Source of the DNA: an uncultured Bermanella sp.
GTDB lineage: Bacteria; Pseudomonadota; Gammaproteobacteria; Pseudomonadales; Oceanobacteraceae
DNA length: 56,080 nt
Assembly: GCA_913058575.1 (NCBI GenBank)
Contig: CAJXRF010000031.1
Location: 1 to 56,080 of the forward strand
Direction of reading: 5' to 3'
Every line of letters starts with the position of its first letter. The first letter of the stretch is position 1. Positions 8,549 to 17,674 of the stretch are shown here, piece after piece. A model generated the notes under the pieces. It had not been told where the DNA came from, searched no databases, and saw only the letters and a program-made list of their open reading frames with translations. The position numbers were made by a program, and so were the translations under genes.

Positions 8549-10474
8549 TTATTCACTTTTAAAATGACTGACGGTGGCTCGCAATGATGACGCCACTTCA
8601 TCCATACTTTGGCACGCTTCTACGCTGATTTTTGCGGCATTAGAAGAGTCCTCGCTAATTTTTGAAACCAGTTTAACGTGCTCATTAATGTTGTCATTCA
8701 TTTTATGTTGTTCTTCAGTCGCTTGCGCAATCTGTTCATTCATGCCAGATATTTGTTCAACCACAGTTTGAATTTCAGCAAGGTGCCCACTCACTTCAGT
8801 CACAAACTTCACACTGGTCAGTGTGGCTTCATTACCCGATACCATAACATCTACCGCTTGTTGCGAGCCCTTTTGTAAGCGGTCAATCATTTGGTTAATT
8901 TCTTCTGTGGACTCTTGGGTGCGCTGCGCTAACGTGCGCACTTCATCTGCCACCACTGCAAATCCCCTACCCTGTTCGCCGGCTCTAGCCGCTTCAATAG
9001 CTGCGTTCAACGCCAATAAATTGGTCTGCTCTGAAATGCCTGAAATCACGGCTAGCACCGAACTAATGGACTCCACATCGGTGGCTAAACTGCTGACAAC
9101 TTGCTCAGCGTTACGAATGTTTTCACTGAGTTTCTCCATTTGATTAACGGTTTTTGCTATGGTTTGCGAACCGCTAGAGGCTTCGGATTTTGCCGTAGAG
9201 GATAACTGTGCAGCTTGGCTAGCATTATGGGCAATTTCTTCCACCGTGGAACCCATTTCAATAATACCACTAGCCACCAATTGCGTTTTTTCCTGCTGAG
9301 TAGAGGTATGAGATAGGGTGGCATCGGCGCTGTCGGCTACTTTCCCCACCGACTCATGCACAGTATGAGCCCCTTGTTTAATTTGCGTGAGCAATTTACG
9401 CATCGTGTCATTATTTTTATTAAAAGCGCTGGCTAACTGCCCTATTTCATCATTGCTGTTAACGTCAAGCTCACGACTTATATCCCCTGACTCACTGGCA
9501 TAACTCAATGCTTTGGAAATAACCCCTAGTGGCAATAGGGCGAGACGGACTGACCGGTAAACAATGAACAATAAAATTAGCACTAAGACTAAACTGATAA
9601 TCGTGGTGAGAGTGGTGGTGTAATTGACATCCTTGTATAGCGATTTTTTTTGAACTTCTGCCACCACATACCAATCCACTAAAGGTATGTGCATGGCAGA
9701 GGCAATATATTCAACACCGTCACGGTTAAATTCAATTTCGCCTATGCCTTGCTTGGTAAATAGCTCCCCTAAGGTGGTTAATCCAGTTAACTCACTGAGT
9801 GTTTGGTCTTTATCTGTTGCGTCATTGGATTTTACATTGCCTTTATTATCTACTATGTAAACTTTTCGCCCTTGTGAATCTTGACTTTGGGCAATGTCCT
9901 TTAGGGTCGACAAAGTTTTTCCCATGCCCGCGGCCCCTAACGTTTTTCCTTGATGCATCACTCGGTAGTTAATAAACACTGTGGATATTTTACTGTCTAA
10001 ATCCAGTGCTATATCCAATTCATAGGCATTATCAGTTGCCATAAAATCGTAAAACCATTTATCTCCATTGGCCGATGACGATAACACTCGTGAGAGCCCG
10101 TCTTGAAAAAAGTATTTTCCACTTGTGTAAGAAACCCAATAAGTAGTGCTGGCCCCTTCATTCACTTGTATATCTTTGAGCATATTTATCAGAGCTTGTT
10201 CGCCCTCTTCATTCTCACCTTGATTGGCCCAATCTAAGACGTAGCTATTTTGAGCCATGAGTTTAGATATACGCACAGGAATGGATAGTTCGTATTCAAT
10301 GGCATTGCGGACTTGTAATAATACTGTAGGTAGTTCAACCCCATGAACACGGTTATCTACCAAGGTTTTCATGGATGCATTGTATAAAACAATAATAGTA
10401 AAAAAGGAGACGGCTAATAAACCACCTACCAATAACACCACTTTTTTGTGAAGCTTTTTACTCTGGGATTCCAT
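8549..10474 (-). CDS. Methyl-accepting chemotaxis protein with periplasmic Cache-type sensor
   Basis: A 641-aa transmembrane chemoreceptor. TM1 is near residues 11-32 ([19 protein letters not shown]). A periplasmic sensor of about 250 residues follows, with Cache-like features ([39 protein letters not shown]). TM2 is near 285-307, followed by a HAMP domain. The cytoplasmic coiled coil carries the highly conserved hairpin [20 protein letters not shown] then [15 protein letters not shown]. It would signal through CheW/CheA. No che genes are nearby and there is no CheR-binding NWETF-like tail. A GGAAAG ribosome site supports the ATG at 10474. The ligand is probably a small organic acid or amino acid, as for many dCache sensors; this cannot be decided here. 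Confidence 0.93.
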   Translation of the reverse strand: MESQSKKLHKKVVLLVGGLLAVSFFTIIVLYNASMKTLVDNRVHGVELPTVLLQVRNAIEYELSIPVRISKLMAQNSYVLDWANQGENEEGEQALINMLKDIQVNEGASTTYWVSYTSGKYFFQDGLSRVLSSSANGDKWFYDFMATDNAYELDIALDLDSKISTVFINYRVMHQGKTLGAAGMGKTLSTLKDIAQSQDSQGRKVYIVDNKGNVKSNDATDKDQTLSELTGLTTLGELFTKQGIGEIEFNRDGVEYIASAMHIPLVDWYVVAEVQKKSLYKDVNYTTTLTTIISLVLVLILLFIVYRSVRLALLPLGVISKALSYASESGDISRELDVNSNDEIGQLASAFNKNNDTMRKLLTQIKQGAHTVHESVGKVADSADATLSHTSTQQEKTQLVASGIIEMGSTVEEIAHNASQAAQLSSTAKSEASSGSQTIAKTVNQMEKLSENIRNAEQVVSSLATDVESISSVLAVISGISEQTNLLALNAAIEAARAGEQGRGFAVVADEVRTLAQRTQESTEEINQMIDRLQKGSQQAVDVMVSGNEATLTSVKFVTEVSGHLAEIQTVVEQISGMNEQIAQATEEQHKMNDNINEHVKLVSKISEDSSNAAKISVEACQSMDEVASSLRATVSHFKSE

Positions 10475-10850
10475 TCCAACTTTCCTATCAGACGATTTTG
10501 CCTAGCGTCCAAGCTGAGCAAATTTATAAAATTCTTATCTGAGTCTAGCAGTTATAAGAAAACCTGCTAAACGCAGCTTAGGCGTTAGGATTAGACTCCC
10601 ATTTTACTCGATCGCTGTCGTTGATTGCTGACTAGGCAACCTTTAAAATAAAAAAATTCGTATAAGTCACCCTTCCTATTTACTGTATTTAAAAACAAGT
10701 AAGCCACGCCAGAACTCCACTTATACTTAGAAAATAACTCCTATCTATTCGGCTTCTTATTTAAAACATATTCGCTGCACATTTAGTGCACATTCTTCAC
10801 TTACATTAAGGACTTCCAATACAACCATAATATCCGTCAGAGGAAGTGTT
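10475..10850. other. Divergent intergenic region, MCP and YHYH genes
   Basis: These 376 bases should contain both promoters. I see only a weak hairpin near 10571-10587 (AACGC, 7-base loop, GCGTT) and AT-rich stretches around 10640-10700. An AGAGGAAG ribosome site lies just before the YHYH gene. No operator palindrome was recognised. Confidence 0.4.
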
Positions 10851-12227
10851 ATGAATTTCAAGCTGGTTTTTATCCCCCCTTTGTTAGCCTTGCCCTTGTT
10901 ATTAGTTGGCTGTGGCAGCAGTGATAGCGCTGAAGACACCACAACCGACACCACCACTGATTCGTCAACCGACACCTCAACAGATACCGATACATCTAGT
11001 ACCAGCAGCGGTTGGATCATTAACAGTGATGACGAGGTGTCCCAAAACCTATTTGAAAGCGGCACCAATCAAGGCTCATTAGTGAACGTACAAAGTGTCA
11101 CAGCCGAAACCGTAGACGACTTGGAATACACAGTGGTGGCGGCCACTGGCATTGCTAATTATCAAGTCACATTAAGCCAAGATGAAATTGATGCCTTAAA
11201 TGCCCGCCCTAAAGCGGCTACTGATTTTTTATCCGGTGCCACCACCGCTCAAGCTGATGTGGCTTTTGAATTTGGTGAAGACATTGGCTACAACAGCAAT
11301 AACGATTGTGAAACCACAGGCGGCGCAGGCTACTGGCCACCGGGGCCGGTTTGCCCTGAAAACCTATCGCGTACCGGATATTTTCCTAACAGCCCAGAAC
11401 CCGCCACTGAAGATGTGGCTAGCGGCTTAGGCGCCATGGGCTACTGGGTAAACGGCACCTCTGTTTACCAATGGGGTGACGGGCAAAGTTATAACAACGA
11501 AGGGGTTTGGCAAACTCTGGCTCCGGTGGCGGAAGTATACGATGTGGACGTATGCGGCGGTCACGCGGCCAATGGCGATTACCATCACCACTTTAGTTCA
11601 GATTGCTTAGGAAAAATGGTGAACGATGAAGGCACCAGCCATTCACCCATTTATGGTTACGCTGCCGATGGCTATGCCATTTATGGCCCTTGGTACAGCA
11701 ATGGTGTCTTGGCAAAAAGCAGTTGGGCAGTGCGTGATTACGACGATGCCAATTCAGACACCGGTTGCGGCACTGCGGGTGTGCGAGACTGTGTATTGAT
11801 CGATGAGTTTAATGTGAGCCTAGGTTTTGAAGATGCGGCGTCAGGCCCTAGCACGTCTGATGAATATTCATCCCTTTCGGGCAACACCTTTATCGCCAGT
11901 GCCGGATTTTTTTATGAAGACTTCTATTGGGATACTGCCTTAACCGATTTAGGCGCTGAATATCTTGACCAATTTAACGGCCACGACAGCGGTGATGACT
12001 TAGGCTACCACTACCATGTAACCGTCACACAAGACGACAGCGGCACTCAAATTCCTGCTTTCCCTTATACCATTGGGCCGCGTTTTTACGGAAAAATTCA
12101 AGATAACGCCATCACTTCCACTGAGGGTGGCGCACCTGATGGTGGAGACGGTGGTGAATTGCCTGACTTGCCTTTTTGCGAAGCCGATCAAGAGCCTGAA
12201 ATGGGGGTTTGCATTCCTCAAATGTAA
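10851..12227 (+). CDS. YHYH-domain lipoprotein
   Basis: A 458-aa lipoprotein. The signal peptide ends in a lipobox (LLLVGC, Cys near residue 21) followed by a long Ser/Thr/Asp linker with SDSAEDTTTDTTTDSS-type repeats. The globular part has the hallmarks of the YHYH family: NGDYHHHF near residue 245, GYAADGYAIYGPWY, and GYHYHVTVTQ near 385, ending in FPYTIGPRFYG. The His/Tyr clusters suggest metal binding, perhaps copper, but the biochemical role of the family is not established. Cys pairs in the central part (CETTGGAGYWPPGPVCPEN) suggest disulfides. The following gene, 85 bases away and also His-rich and exported, is likely a partner. The start is set by AGAGGAAG. Confidence 0.85.
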   Translation: MNFKLVFIPPLLALPLLLVGCGSSDSAEDTTTDTTTDSSTDTSTDTDTSSTSSGWIINSDDEVSQNLFESGTNQGSLVNVQSVTAETVDDLEYTVVAATGIANYQVTLSQDEIDALNARPKAATDFLSGATTAQADVAFEFGEDIGYNSNNDCETTGGAGYWPPGPVCPENLSRTGYFPNSPEPATEDVASGLGAMGYWVNGTSVYQWGDGQSYNNEGVWQTLAPVAEVYDVDVCGGHAANGDYHHHFSSDCLGKMVNDEGTSHSPIYGYAADGYAIYGPWYSNGVLAKSSWAVRDYDDANSDTGCGTAGVRDCVLIDEFNVSLGFEDAASGPSTSDEYSSLSGNTFIASAGFFYEDFYWDTALTDLGAEYLDQFNGHDSGDDLGYHYHVTVTQDDSGTQIPAFPYTIGPRFYGKIQDNAITSTEGGAPDGGDGGELPDLPFCEADQEPEMGVCIPQM

Positions 12228-12312
12228 CGCTCACTTAACAAATAGTTTGAGTGCTTTGATTAGCACTTAAATTACTTTTTCATTCACTTTTATTTATTTG
12301 TAGGCAATGCCC

Positions 12313-12813
12313 ATGAAAATTAAAAACATCTTTGCAATAGCCAGTTTAAGCATTAGCCTGATGTGCTTACCATTAATGAGCCATGCTCAAATGGACATGC
12401 AACATAATCACTCACCTAAAGATTTACCAATCAGTGCCTTAACACCCAAATTAATTATTTCTATTACTGAAGACGATATGTCAGGTTTTAACTTGCACTT
12501 ATCCACACAGAACTTTCAACTAGAATCCCCCACCCAAGAAGGCAATGCTCCTAACAATATTGTTGAAGGCCATGGCCATTTATATATTAACGGCACTAAA
12601 ATTCAGCGAGTGTACGCAAGCGATATACACATTCCGGGAAAGTACATTAATAAAGGGGTTAATCAAATTAGTGTCACATTAAATGGGCACGATCACAGCG
12701 CGTGGCGTAAAGATGGCAAGGAGATTATTTCAACGCTTTTTATTAACACCCATAAAAAAAATATCATCTCTCATCAGTTTTCATCTTTCCCAGTATTGGT
12801 GACAGCGCCGTAA
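12313..12813 (+). CDS. Small His-rich exported protein of unknown function
   Basis: A 166-aa protein with a clear signal peptide (MKIKNIFAIASLSISLMCLP, cleavage after SHA). The mature start is Met/His-rich (MDMQHNHSP). The body has VEGHGHLYINGTKIQRVY and VTLNGHDHSAWRKDG, a His-bearing beta-rich pattern seen in small periplasmic proteins near copper-related or YHYH genes. I do not recognise a named family. The Met/His residues are compatible with metal binding. Two ATGs six bases apart (12307, 12313) are possible; the second is better spaced from TAGG. It probably belongs with the YHYH lipoprotein upstream; a short AGTGC/GCACT hairpin lies between them. Confidence 0.6.
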   Translation: MKIKNIFAIASLSISLMCLPLMSHAQMDMQHNHSPKDLPISALTPKLIISITEDDMSGFNLHLSTQNFQLESPTQEGNAPNNIVEGHGHLYINGTKIQRVYASDIHIPGKYINKGVNQISVTLNGHDHSAWRKDGKEIISTLFINTHKKNIISHQFSSFPVLVTAP

Positions 12814-12871
12814 AGGCAAAGCTAATGACGCATCAAATTATTTTAGGTAAGAAGTAAAGCACAACAAAGCA

Positions 12872-13603
12872 TTAACGATATTGATCAATGATGCTTTGAT
12901 ACTGCGCTTGGTCAAATTTCAATTCATTTAAAGCATTTGAAAATAGCGCCGCCTGCTTGGCTTTTTCCCTTGGGAAAACGGCGTAACGAGATACTACCTT
13001 TAAGGGGTTAGCTAAAATTTTAATGCGATGAGACATCCTCAGTTTTTTGGCCTCAAATTCAAGGGTACTTTGATCGCCAATAATCACATCTACTCGGCCT
13101 TTAAGGAGCTTAGAAATTAAGGTGGCATTATCAATGGTGGCGGGGTGTTTATCTAAGAAGTCTGCCTCTTCAAATTCTTTAGTGTATGAATAACCAGAGA
13201 TGGTGCCGATTTTATAATTAGATAGATCTTTCAATGTATTAAACTCAATACCGGAATCTTTTTTAACCATGAACACAGTACGACCATATTGAAGGGGACC
13301 CACCATTAAATATTTTTGAAAACGTTCGCGCTTCTCTACCCAGCTTAGTGATAATGTAATTTTGTTGTTATCGGTCATACTGATAACCCGCTTCCACGGG
13401 TAGGTTTTAATTTCGTAATCAACCTTCAATCTATCTAATACCACACGCACTATGTCAGCATGAATGCCTTTAACTTGGCCATTTTCTTCATACACATAAG
13501 GGGGAAAGCTCACATCCCCAGCCACCAACCACTTTTCACTGTGTACAAACCCTGAGAGCAGCACAGACAGAAATAAAATGACCTTTATTAACATGATCTT
13601 CAT
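12872..13603 (-). CDS. Periplasmic SBP_bac_3-type solute-binding protein
   Basis: A 243-aa exported binding protein. The signal peptide MKIMLIKVILFLSVLLSGFV is cleaved after VHS. The mature protein has the family landmarks: FPPYVYEENGQVKGIHADIV, the YPWKRV block, LSLSWVEKRERF, the hinge KIGTISGYSYTKEF and the C-terminal INDQ-like helix. These proteins bind amino acids or similar polar compounds; stand-alone copies often feed chemoreceptors or two-component systems. It has no transporter neighbours. The ATG at 13603 is supported by AGAAGG. It converges with the small His-rich gene, leaving 58 bases between stops. Confidence 0.85.
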   Translation of the reverse strand: MKIMLIKVILFLSVLLSGFVHSEKWLVAGDVSFPPYVYEENGQVKGIHADIVRVVLDRLKVDYEIKTYPWKRVISMTDNNKITLSLSWVEKRERFQKYLMVGPLQYGRTVFMVKKDSGIEFNTLKDLSNYKIGTISGYSYTKEFEEADFLDKHPATIDNATLISKLLKGRVDVIIGDQSTLEFEAKKLRMSHRIKILANPLKVVSRYAVFPREKAKQAALFSNALNELKFDQAQYQSIIDQYR

Positions 13604-13885
13604 ATGCGCCTTCTAATTCTACTCAAAATCATCGTACATAAAGCTTAGCAGGTTTCTTTAACCTCTCTTTATTAGGCCCAGCGTAGCAGACCCATTTTAT
13701 GGAGGGGCTGGTAAGGCTAGCGCCCTTTAAATAGGGCTCTATTGAGGGCATGCCAATTAAAATTAGGCTGAGTCGGCCATTAAAGCGACACAAGCCTTAC
13801 ACTTCTATACACTGCGCCCCAGAAAAAAGCATGACACCTGATCACTTAAGAGTCAGACGCTAAAATCAGTTTCGGGGAGATTTAC

Positions 13886-15007
13886 ATGAAATACAATTTC
13901 GCACTGTGCCTAATGGCCTTACTGGTTTCAAATTTAAGCTGGGCAGGCGAGTACTTTGATCAATCGTTAACCAGTATATCCCAATACAAGCTTACCGCAG
14001 GCACCCCCAATACAGATGAAGTGACCGATGAGTGGTTTGAAGGGGCATTTGAAGACGCCATTAAATATGACACACAAGAATTTAGTTTCCGCTCACCTCG
14101 CTTTAAAGATTTCTCCATCGATTTCACTACCTTGCTAAACGCCGATAATGACCGTGAAAAAATCTCGGCGGCATTAAAATGGAAAGGCATTAAAATTTCC
14201 CATGAATCAGGATCAGCCAAGGGTAAATTCATTACCCCAAACAGCAATGACGATTTATTTGTTAATGTGGGCGACACGTTACCTCGTAGGTGTGTAGGTT
14301 ATTCGGCCGGAGATTGTCTTGAAAAAATCATGATCGAGGCTGGCAAAGAAGTAGAAATGGAATTTGAAGGTAACAAATTACAATACACCTATGCTTGGGA
14401 TGGCGGCATGCAAAAGGTCATTGGCATCAGCCAATACGATGTGCAAACACCGCTTTTATTATCAAGAAAAGTCGACCCCGACTCCAATGTAAGCTATTCC
14501 AGTGGCAATGAAACTCACAATTATAAAGGCACTGAACTATGGGGTTCTGTTATTGATAGCAAGGGGGAAGTGACGTCCACTAATATTTATTTTGGTATGG
14601 ATGCCACTGAGCTGCGCTTAATTGAAGCCTATGAAAATAATAAACGTTTTCACCATGGCTTTGTTGGCAGTATGTTTACCATGCTGACCACCCAGTCTTT
14701 TAAAAGCTCCGGCGAACAAGAGCAATTACTTAGTGAAACTTACGGCATCGAAATAGATAAAGCCGAAGATTTTGACAGCACTTCGGCAGCGGTGTTTTCA
14801 TTTGAATTTAATGTAGGCTACCAATTGGTTTTTCAAATAGACCGCACTTCAAAAAGCCAAGCGTTTATTCAAGCGGGCATCCGTGGAGTATGGTTATTCT
14901 CTGATACCTTCGCCGATGAACCTTCTAGCGAATCTACCTATGTTATTGATGAAATAAGCGGTGACACTTACAATGGCTATTATGTATCGGTGGGTTCTAA
15001 TTTTTGA
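13886..15007 (+). CDS. Exported protein of unknown function, possibly outer-membrane
   Basis: A 373-aa protein with a signal peptide (MKYNFALCLMALLVSNLSWA). I do not recognise a family. The rest is rich in alternating polar/hydrophobic stretches and ends GYYVSVGSNF with a terminal Phe, as expected of outer-membrane barrel proteins recognised by the BAM complex. A Cys pair (CVGYSAGDCLEK) near residue 137 may form a disulfide. The C-terminal half (FSFEFNVGYQLVFQIDRTSK, FIQAGIRGVWLFSDTF) looks like antiparallel barrel strands; the N-terminal half may be a soluble domain. GGGGAGA precedes the ATG. It is a single-gene unit ending at a strong bidirectional terminator. Confidence 0.65.
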   Translation: MKYNFALCLMALLVSNLSWAGEYFDQSLTSISQYKLTAGTPNTDEVTDEWFEGAFEDAIKYDTQEFSFRSPRFKDFSIDFTTLLNADNDREKISAALKWKGIKISHESGSAKGKFITPNSNDDLFVNVGDTLPRRCVGYSAGDCLEKIMIEAGKEVEMEFEGNKLQYTYAWDGGMQKVIGISQYDVQTPLLLSRKVDPDSNVSYSSGNETHNYKGTELWGSVIDSKGEVTSTNIYFGMDATELRLIEAYENNKRFHHGFVGSMFTMLTTQSFKSSGEQEQLLSETYGIEIDKAEDFDSTSAAVFSFEFNVGYQLVFQIDRTSKSQAFIQAGIRGVWLFSDTFADEPSSESTYVIDEISGDTYNGYYVSVGSNF

Positions 15008-15027
15008 ATAAGTTAAAACTCATTCAT

Positions 15028-15054
15028 AAAAAAAGCACCAGTGGTGCTTTTTTT
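15028..15054. terminator. Bidirectional rho-independent terminator
   Basis: The stem GCACC/GGTGC (15035-15039 and 15043-15047) has a 3-base loop and is flanked by seven A (15028-15034) and seven T (15048-15054). It works on either strand. It sits between the convergent exported protein and the porin. Confidence 0.9.
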
Positions 15055-15076
15055 AGTTTTACTTTTTGAAAAAGCT

Positions 15077-16237
15077 TTAAAAGAGCATATCTACTCCAAA
15101 ACGTATTAGGGTAGCATTCGTATCCAGTTTAGTTTCCTCAGTACTGATTAATTCAACCTTTACCGCAGCTGAATCATGGAAGTCATGACGAAGCCCTAAT
15201 GTATGTGTTGTCACCTCCCTATCGACATCACTAATAGCACCAGCAATAGCAGCTTCAAACCCAGCTGGAGCATTATTTTCTATAGCTGAATCGCCCTCTT
15301 TTTTATTGCCAGATAATGAATAGCTAACGTTAGTATCTCCAAAACTATAAACTACCGAAGCTAGTGAGCGAGTCTCTTTTGAAGCAATCAATAAAATTTC
15401 ATCAAAATCAAGTTTCGAATATTCTAGTATGACTTTTAAAGGGTAGAAATTTAAATCAAAACCTATACCAGTAAAGATAAGTTGTTTATCTTGTATTGAT
15501 ACATGCTCAGCTACAAATGCAGCATCAACACCAAGCCCTGTATAAGTTGTCTCCGCGCCCGAAATCGCTGTACCTTCAAGTGTTAAGTCACCTTGAACAT
15601 ATATAAGCTTTGTTGAGTGGCCATTAAACTCAAATTGCCCCGTCACCGCTACTATAGATTTAAATTCAGAAGTGGTAAGAGTTGGATCTTCAGAATAATC
15701 ATTTCGGTTCGCAAGTGAAACTACAAATTGACCATCTACAGCGCCCATCGGCACGTTATATAAAAGGCTAGCACCATCCATATTGGTAATTTGCGCCGCA
15801 TATAGTTCTTGAGGTGGGCGAATCCAGTGATAGGTGTAACCCACTTCTAAATATTCAGACAACATATAAAAGGGCGTTCTGATTCGACCAAACTTAGCAG
15901 ATAACGTAGGCGTTAGATTATACGTCATATACATCCACTCAAATTCGGGCTTATAGTTTTCGCTGCCACGTGCAATAATTTGCCCTGTAGCGGTTAAGCC
16001 ATCACCTAAACGAGAAACCGCCTGTAGGCCATACACGCTATTTTTGTCATACTCAAGAGTATCTGTATAACCCCCTATACGATTATCGCTAGACAAACCA
16101 TCATATGCATCATCACTATCTACAACAACACCACCTACAAACGATGCAAAACCTTGGAACTCTACTTCCGCCAGTGCGGGTAACGACAGGGTCAACAGTG
16201 CGATGCACAGGGCCCTAAAACCATTCATTATTTTCAT
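15077..16237 (-). CDS. Porin-like outer-membrane beta-barrel protein
   Basis: A 386-aa outer-membrane porin-like protein. The signal peptide is MKIMNGFRALCIALLTLSLP, cleaved after ALA. The mature part opens with FQGFASFVGGVVVD and contains a porin-like constriction region KFGRIRTPFYMLSEYLEVG. It ends IRFGVDMLF with a terminal Phe, the classic BAM signal. Barrel strands can be followed throughout. I chose the ATG at 16237, seven bases after AGAGG, over an in-frame ATG at 16258 that would almost abut the upstream stop. It lies directly downstream of a short PstS-like protein. This gene pair recurs in marine gammaproteobacteria and suggests anion, perhaps phosphate, uptake across the outer membrane. 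Confidence 0.85.
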   Translation of the reverse strand: MKIMNGFRALCIALLTLSLPALAEVEFQGFASFVGGVVVDSDDAYDGLSSDNRIGGYTDTLEYDKNSVYGLQAVSRLGDGLTATGQIIARGSENYKPEFEWMYMTYNLTPTLSAKFGRIRTPFYMLSEYLEVGYTYHWIRPPQELYAAQITNMDGASLLYNVPMGAVDGQFVVSLANRNDYSEDPTLTTSEFKSIVAVTGQFEFNGHSTKLIYVQGDLTLEGTAISGAETTYTGLGVDAAFVAEHVSIQDKQLIFTGIGFDLNFYPLKVILEYSKLDFDEILLIASKETRSLASVVYSFGDTNVSYSLSGNKKEGDSAIENNAPAGFEAAIAGAISDVDREVTTHTLGLRHDFHDSAAVKVELISTEETKLDTNATLIRFGVDMLF

Positions 16238-16258
16238 GATATTGCCTCTATGATCCAC

Positions 16259-16678
16259 TTAGAATTTAGCCACGACTTTCACACCGGCACCTTCATTGCC
16301 CGATGTCACGTATCCAATAAAGCTGGGGTTCTTTGAGACTAAATCCACCATCTCTGAATCCTGCTCTAACTGCTTTGGTGGCGTGCCTTTGCCAGTGAAG
16401 ATCATTTTTGCCCAATAGGCCTTGAGCTGTTTGGGCGACTTGCTTAATACGCTTTTGGTAAATTCTTTGGAACTGGCCGAACCGTCTTTAAACGTCACAG
16501 GAATGGCATCCCCCCCTCCAGGAAAACCTCGAGTTTTCCCTAAGAATATTCGTGAAATGGCGTCCTTATCTAGAACGCTGGCATTGGATGGGTGCACAAT
16601 AACCGACACTTCCGCCAAGGCCGTTGAAGCCAGTAGCAGTGCCAGTAAAGCCATAAACCCGTGACGGAGTAACCTCAT
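16259..16678 (-). CDS. Short PstS-like periplasmic phosphate-binding-family protein
   Basis: A 139-aa exported protein that looks like only one lobe of a PstS-type binding protein. The signal peptide starts at 16678 (MRLLRHGFMALLALLLASTA, cleaved after LAE or ALA). The mature part has VIVHPSNASVLDKDAISRIF, the LGKTRGFPGG block and a SSKEFTKSVL helix with the WAKMIFTGKG motif, and ends with SFIGYV. These are typical of PBP-like_2 short members, usually annotated as phosphate ABC transporter substrate-binding protein. AAGGAT eight bases upstream decides the start; the frame runs open to 16735. It is co-transcribed with the porin 21 bases downstream. No pstCAB genes are present. Confidence 0.82.
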   Translation of the reverse strand: MRLLRHGFMALLALLLASTALAEVSVIVHPSNASVLDKDAISRIFLGKTRGFPGGGDAIPVTFKDGSASSKEFTKSVLSKSPKQLKAYWAKMIFTGKGTPPKQLEQDSEMVDLVSKNPSFIGYVTSGNEGAGVKVVAKF

Positions 16679-17051
16679 AATATTTATCCTTATTGTGAAG
16701 CGCATAATGTTTGCGGGAACAAACTTTCGTTTCATCCTCTAGCCCTTTAAGGCATAAGATAAAAAAAGCATAGTTCAAAAATAACAAAAGGTAATTTCTA
16801 ACACTTAATAGACGAATATTGACCAATACAGGGCGCTAACCTCTAGTAAGTCGTTACATACTTTTACAGGTTAAGTTTGCTTTTTAGCGTATCTAAGGTA
16901 ATGAATAGCCATACCTTGTATCTGTGGCGTTATTAAAAATTCTGGTTAAATAACCGCCTAAAAGCACCACAAGACTCTCAACTCATTCCCTTCTATAATG
17001 GCTCTACTCGCCGAGATGCTTTCATGCATCATTACTCTCTGGAACCAGTTA
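16679..17051. other. Divergent intergenic region, PstS-like and Crp-like genes
   Basis: This should hold the leftward promoter of the PstS-like/porin pair and the rightward promoter of the Crp-family gene. A reverse-strand stretch at 16853-16869 (CTGTAAAAGTATGTAAC) recalls half of a Pho box, but the repeat spacing is off by one, so I do not call it. Nothing else stands out. Confidence 0.35.
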
Positions 17052-17651
17052 ATGAGCGAATACCCACTATTTGAAGCCCATGAACGCTTAAAGACCGGAT
17101 TTGAGATGCACCTAGGTGAATCTCTTAGCCATTGGGAGTCCTTTGCCCACAAGTTTTATTGCCGTGACATGAAGCCTCAGGAACATTGGGTAAAAGCAGG
17201 TGATTGGTGCAATGAGCTGTGCTATATCCTTAAAGGGCTTATTCGTATTTATTACATAGACATGGCGGGTAACGAAGTGAATCAACATTTTTACCAAGCC
17301 AACGAAGTGATTGCCCCAGTGAGCGTGTTAATTAGCGATGAGCCTTGCCAGTATTTTATTCAGGCGCTGGAGCCCACCCAAATTATGTTGGCTGATTATT
17401 CCGACCTTTATAAAGATGGCAGCGATAATACCGAGTGGTTACGCCTAGAAGTAAAAATGCTGCAAACCGTGTTTGTAAAAATGGCGCGCCGTGAAGCGCG
17501 TTTATTATTGGGCAATGCCGAGCAACGCTACAAGTGGTTTTGTAAACATTACCCGGAATTACTCGAGCGCTTACCGCAATATCATGTGGCGTCTTTTTTA
17601 GGTATTACACCAGTGTCGCTTTCGCGTTTGCGAAAAAATTTAGAAATATAA
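17052..17651 (+). CDS. Crp/Fnr-family transcriptional regulator
   Basis: A 199-aa regulator of the Crp/Fnr superfamily. A cyclic-nucleotide-binding-like beta roll spans about residues 25-125 (HWVKAGDWCNELCYILKG, IRIYYIDMAGNEVNQHFYQ), without the RSA motif of true cAMP binders. The C-terminal winged helix ends with YHVASFLGITPVSLSRLRKN, the recognition helix. This subfamily, with the helix near the C-terminus and no long tail, often has unknown ligands. The ATG at 17052 is preferred, with GGAA eight bases upstream; the frame is open from 16998. It could govern the divergent PstS-like/porin operon, but the gene lies alone and this is only positional inference. Confidence 0.82.
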   Translation: MSEYPLFEAHERLKTGFEMHLGESLSHWESFAHKFYCRDMKPQEHWVKAGDWCNELCYILKGLIRIYYIDMAGNEVNQHFYQANEVIAPVSVLISDEPCQYFIQALEPTQIMLADYSDLYKDGSDNTEWLRLEVKMLQTVFVKMARREARLLLGNAEQRYKWFCKHYPELLERLPQYHVASFLGITPVSLSRLRKNLEI

Positions 17652-17674
17652 CTTTTACGCGTTATAAATGTTCA

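Noticed and set aside
16853-16869. Pho-box-like sequence upstream of the PstS-like gene
   Set aside because: CTGTAAAAGTATGTAAC has the flavour of a Pho box but the half-sites are 10 rather than 11 bases apart and only partly match CTGTCAT.
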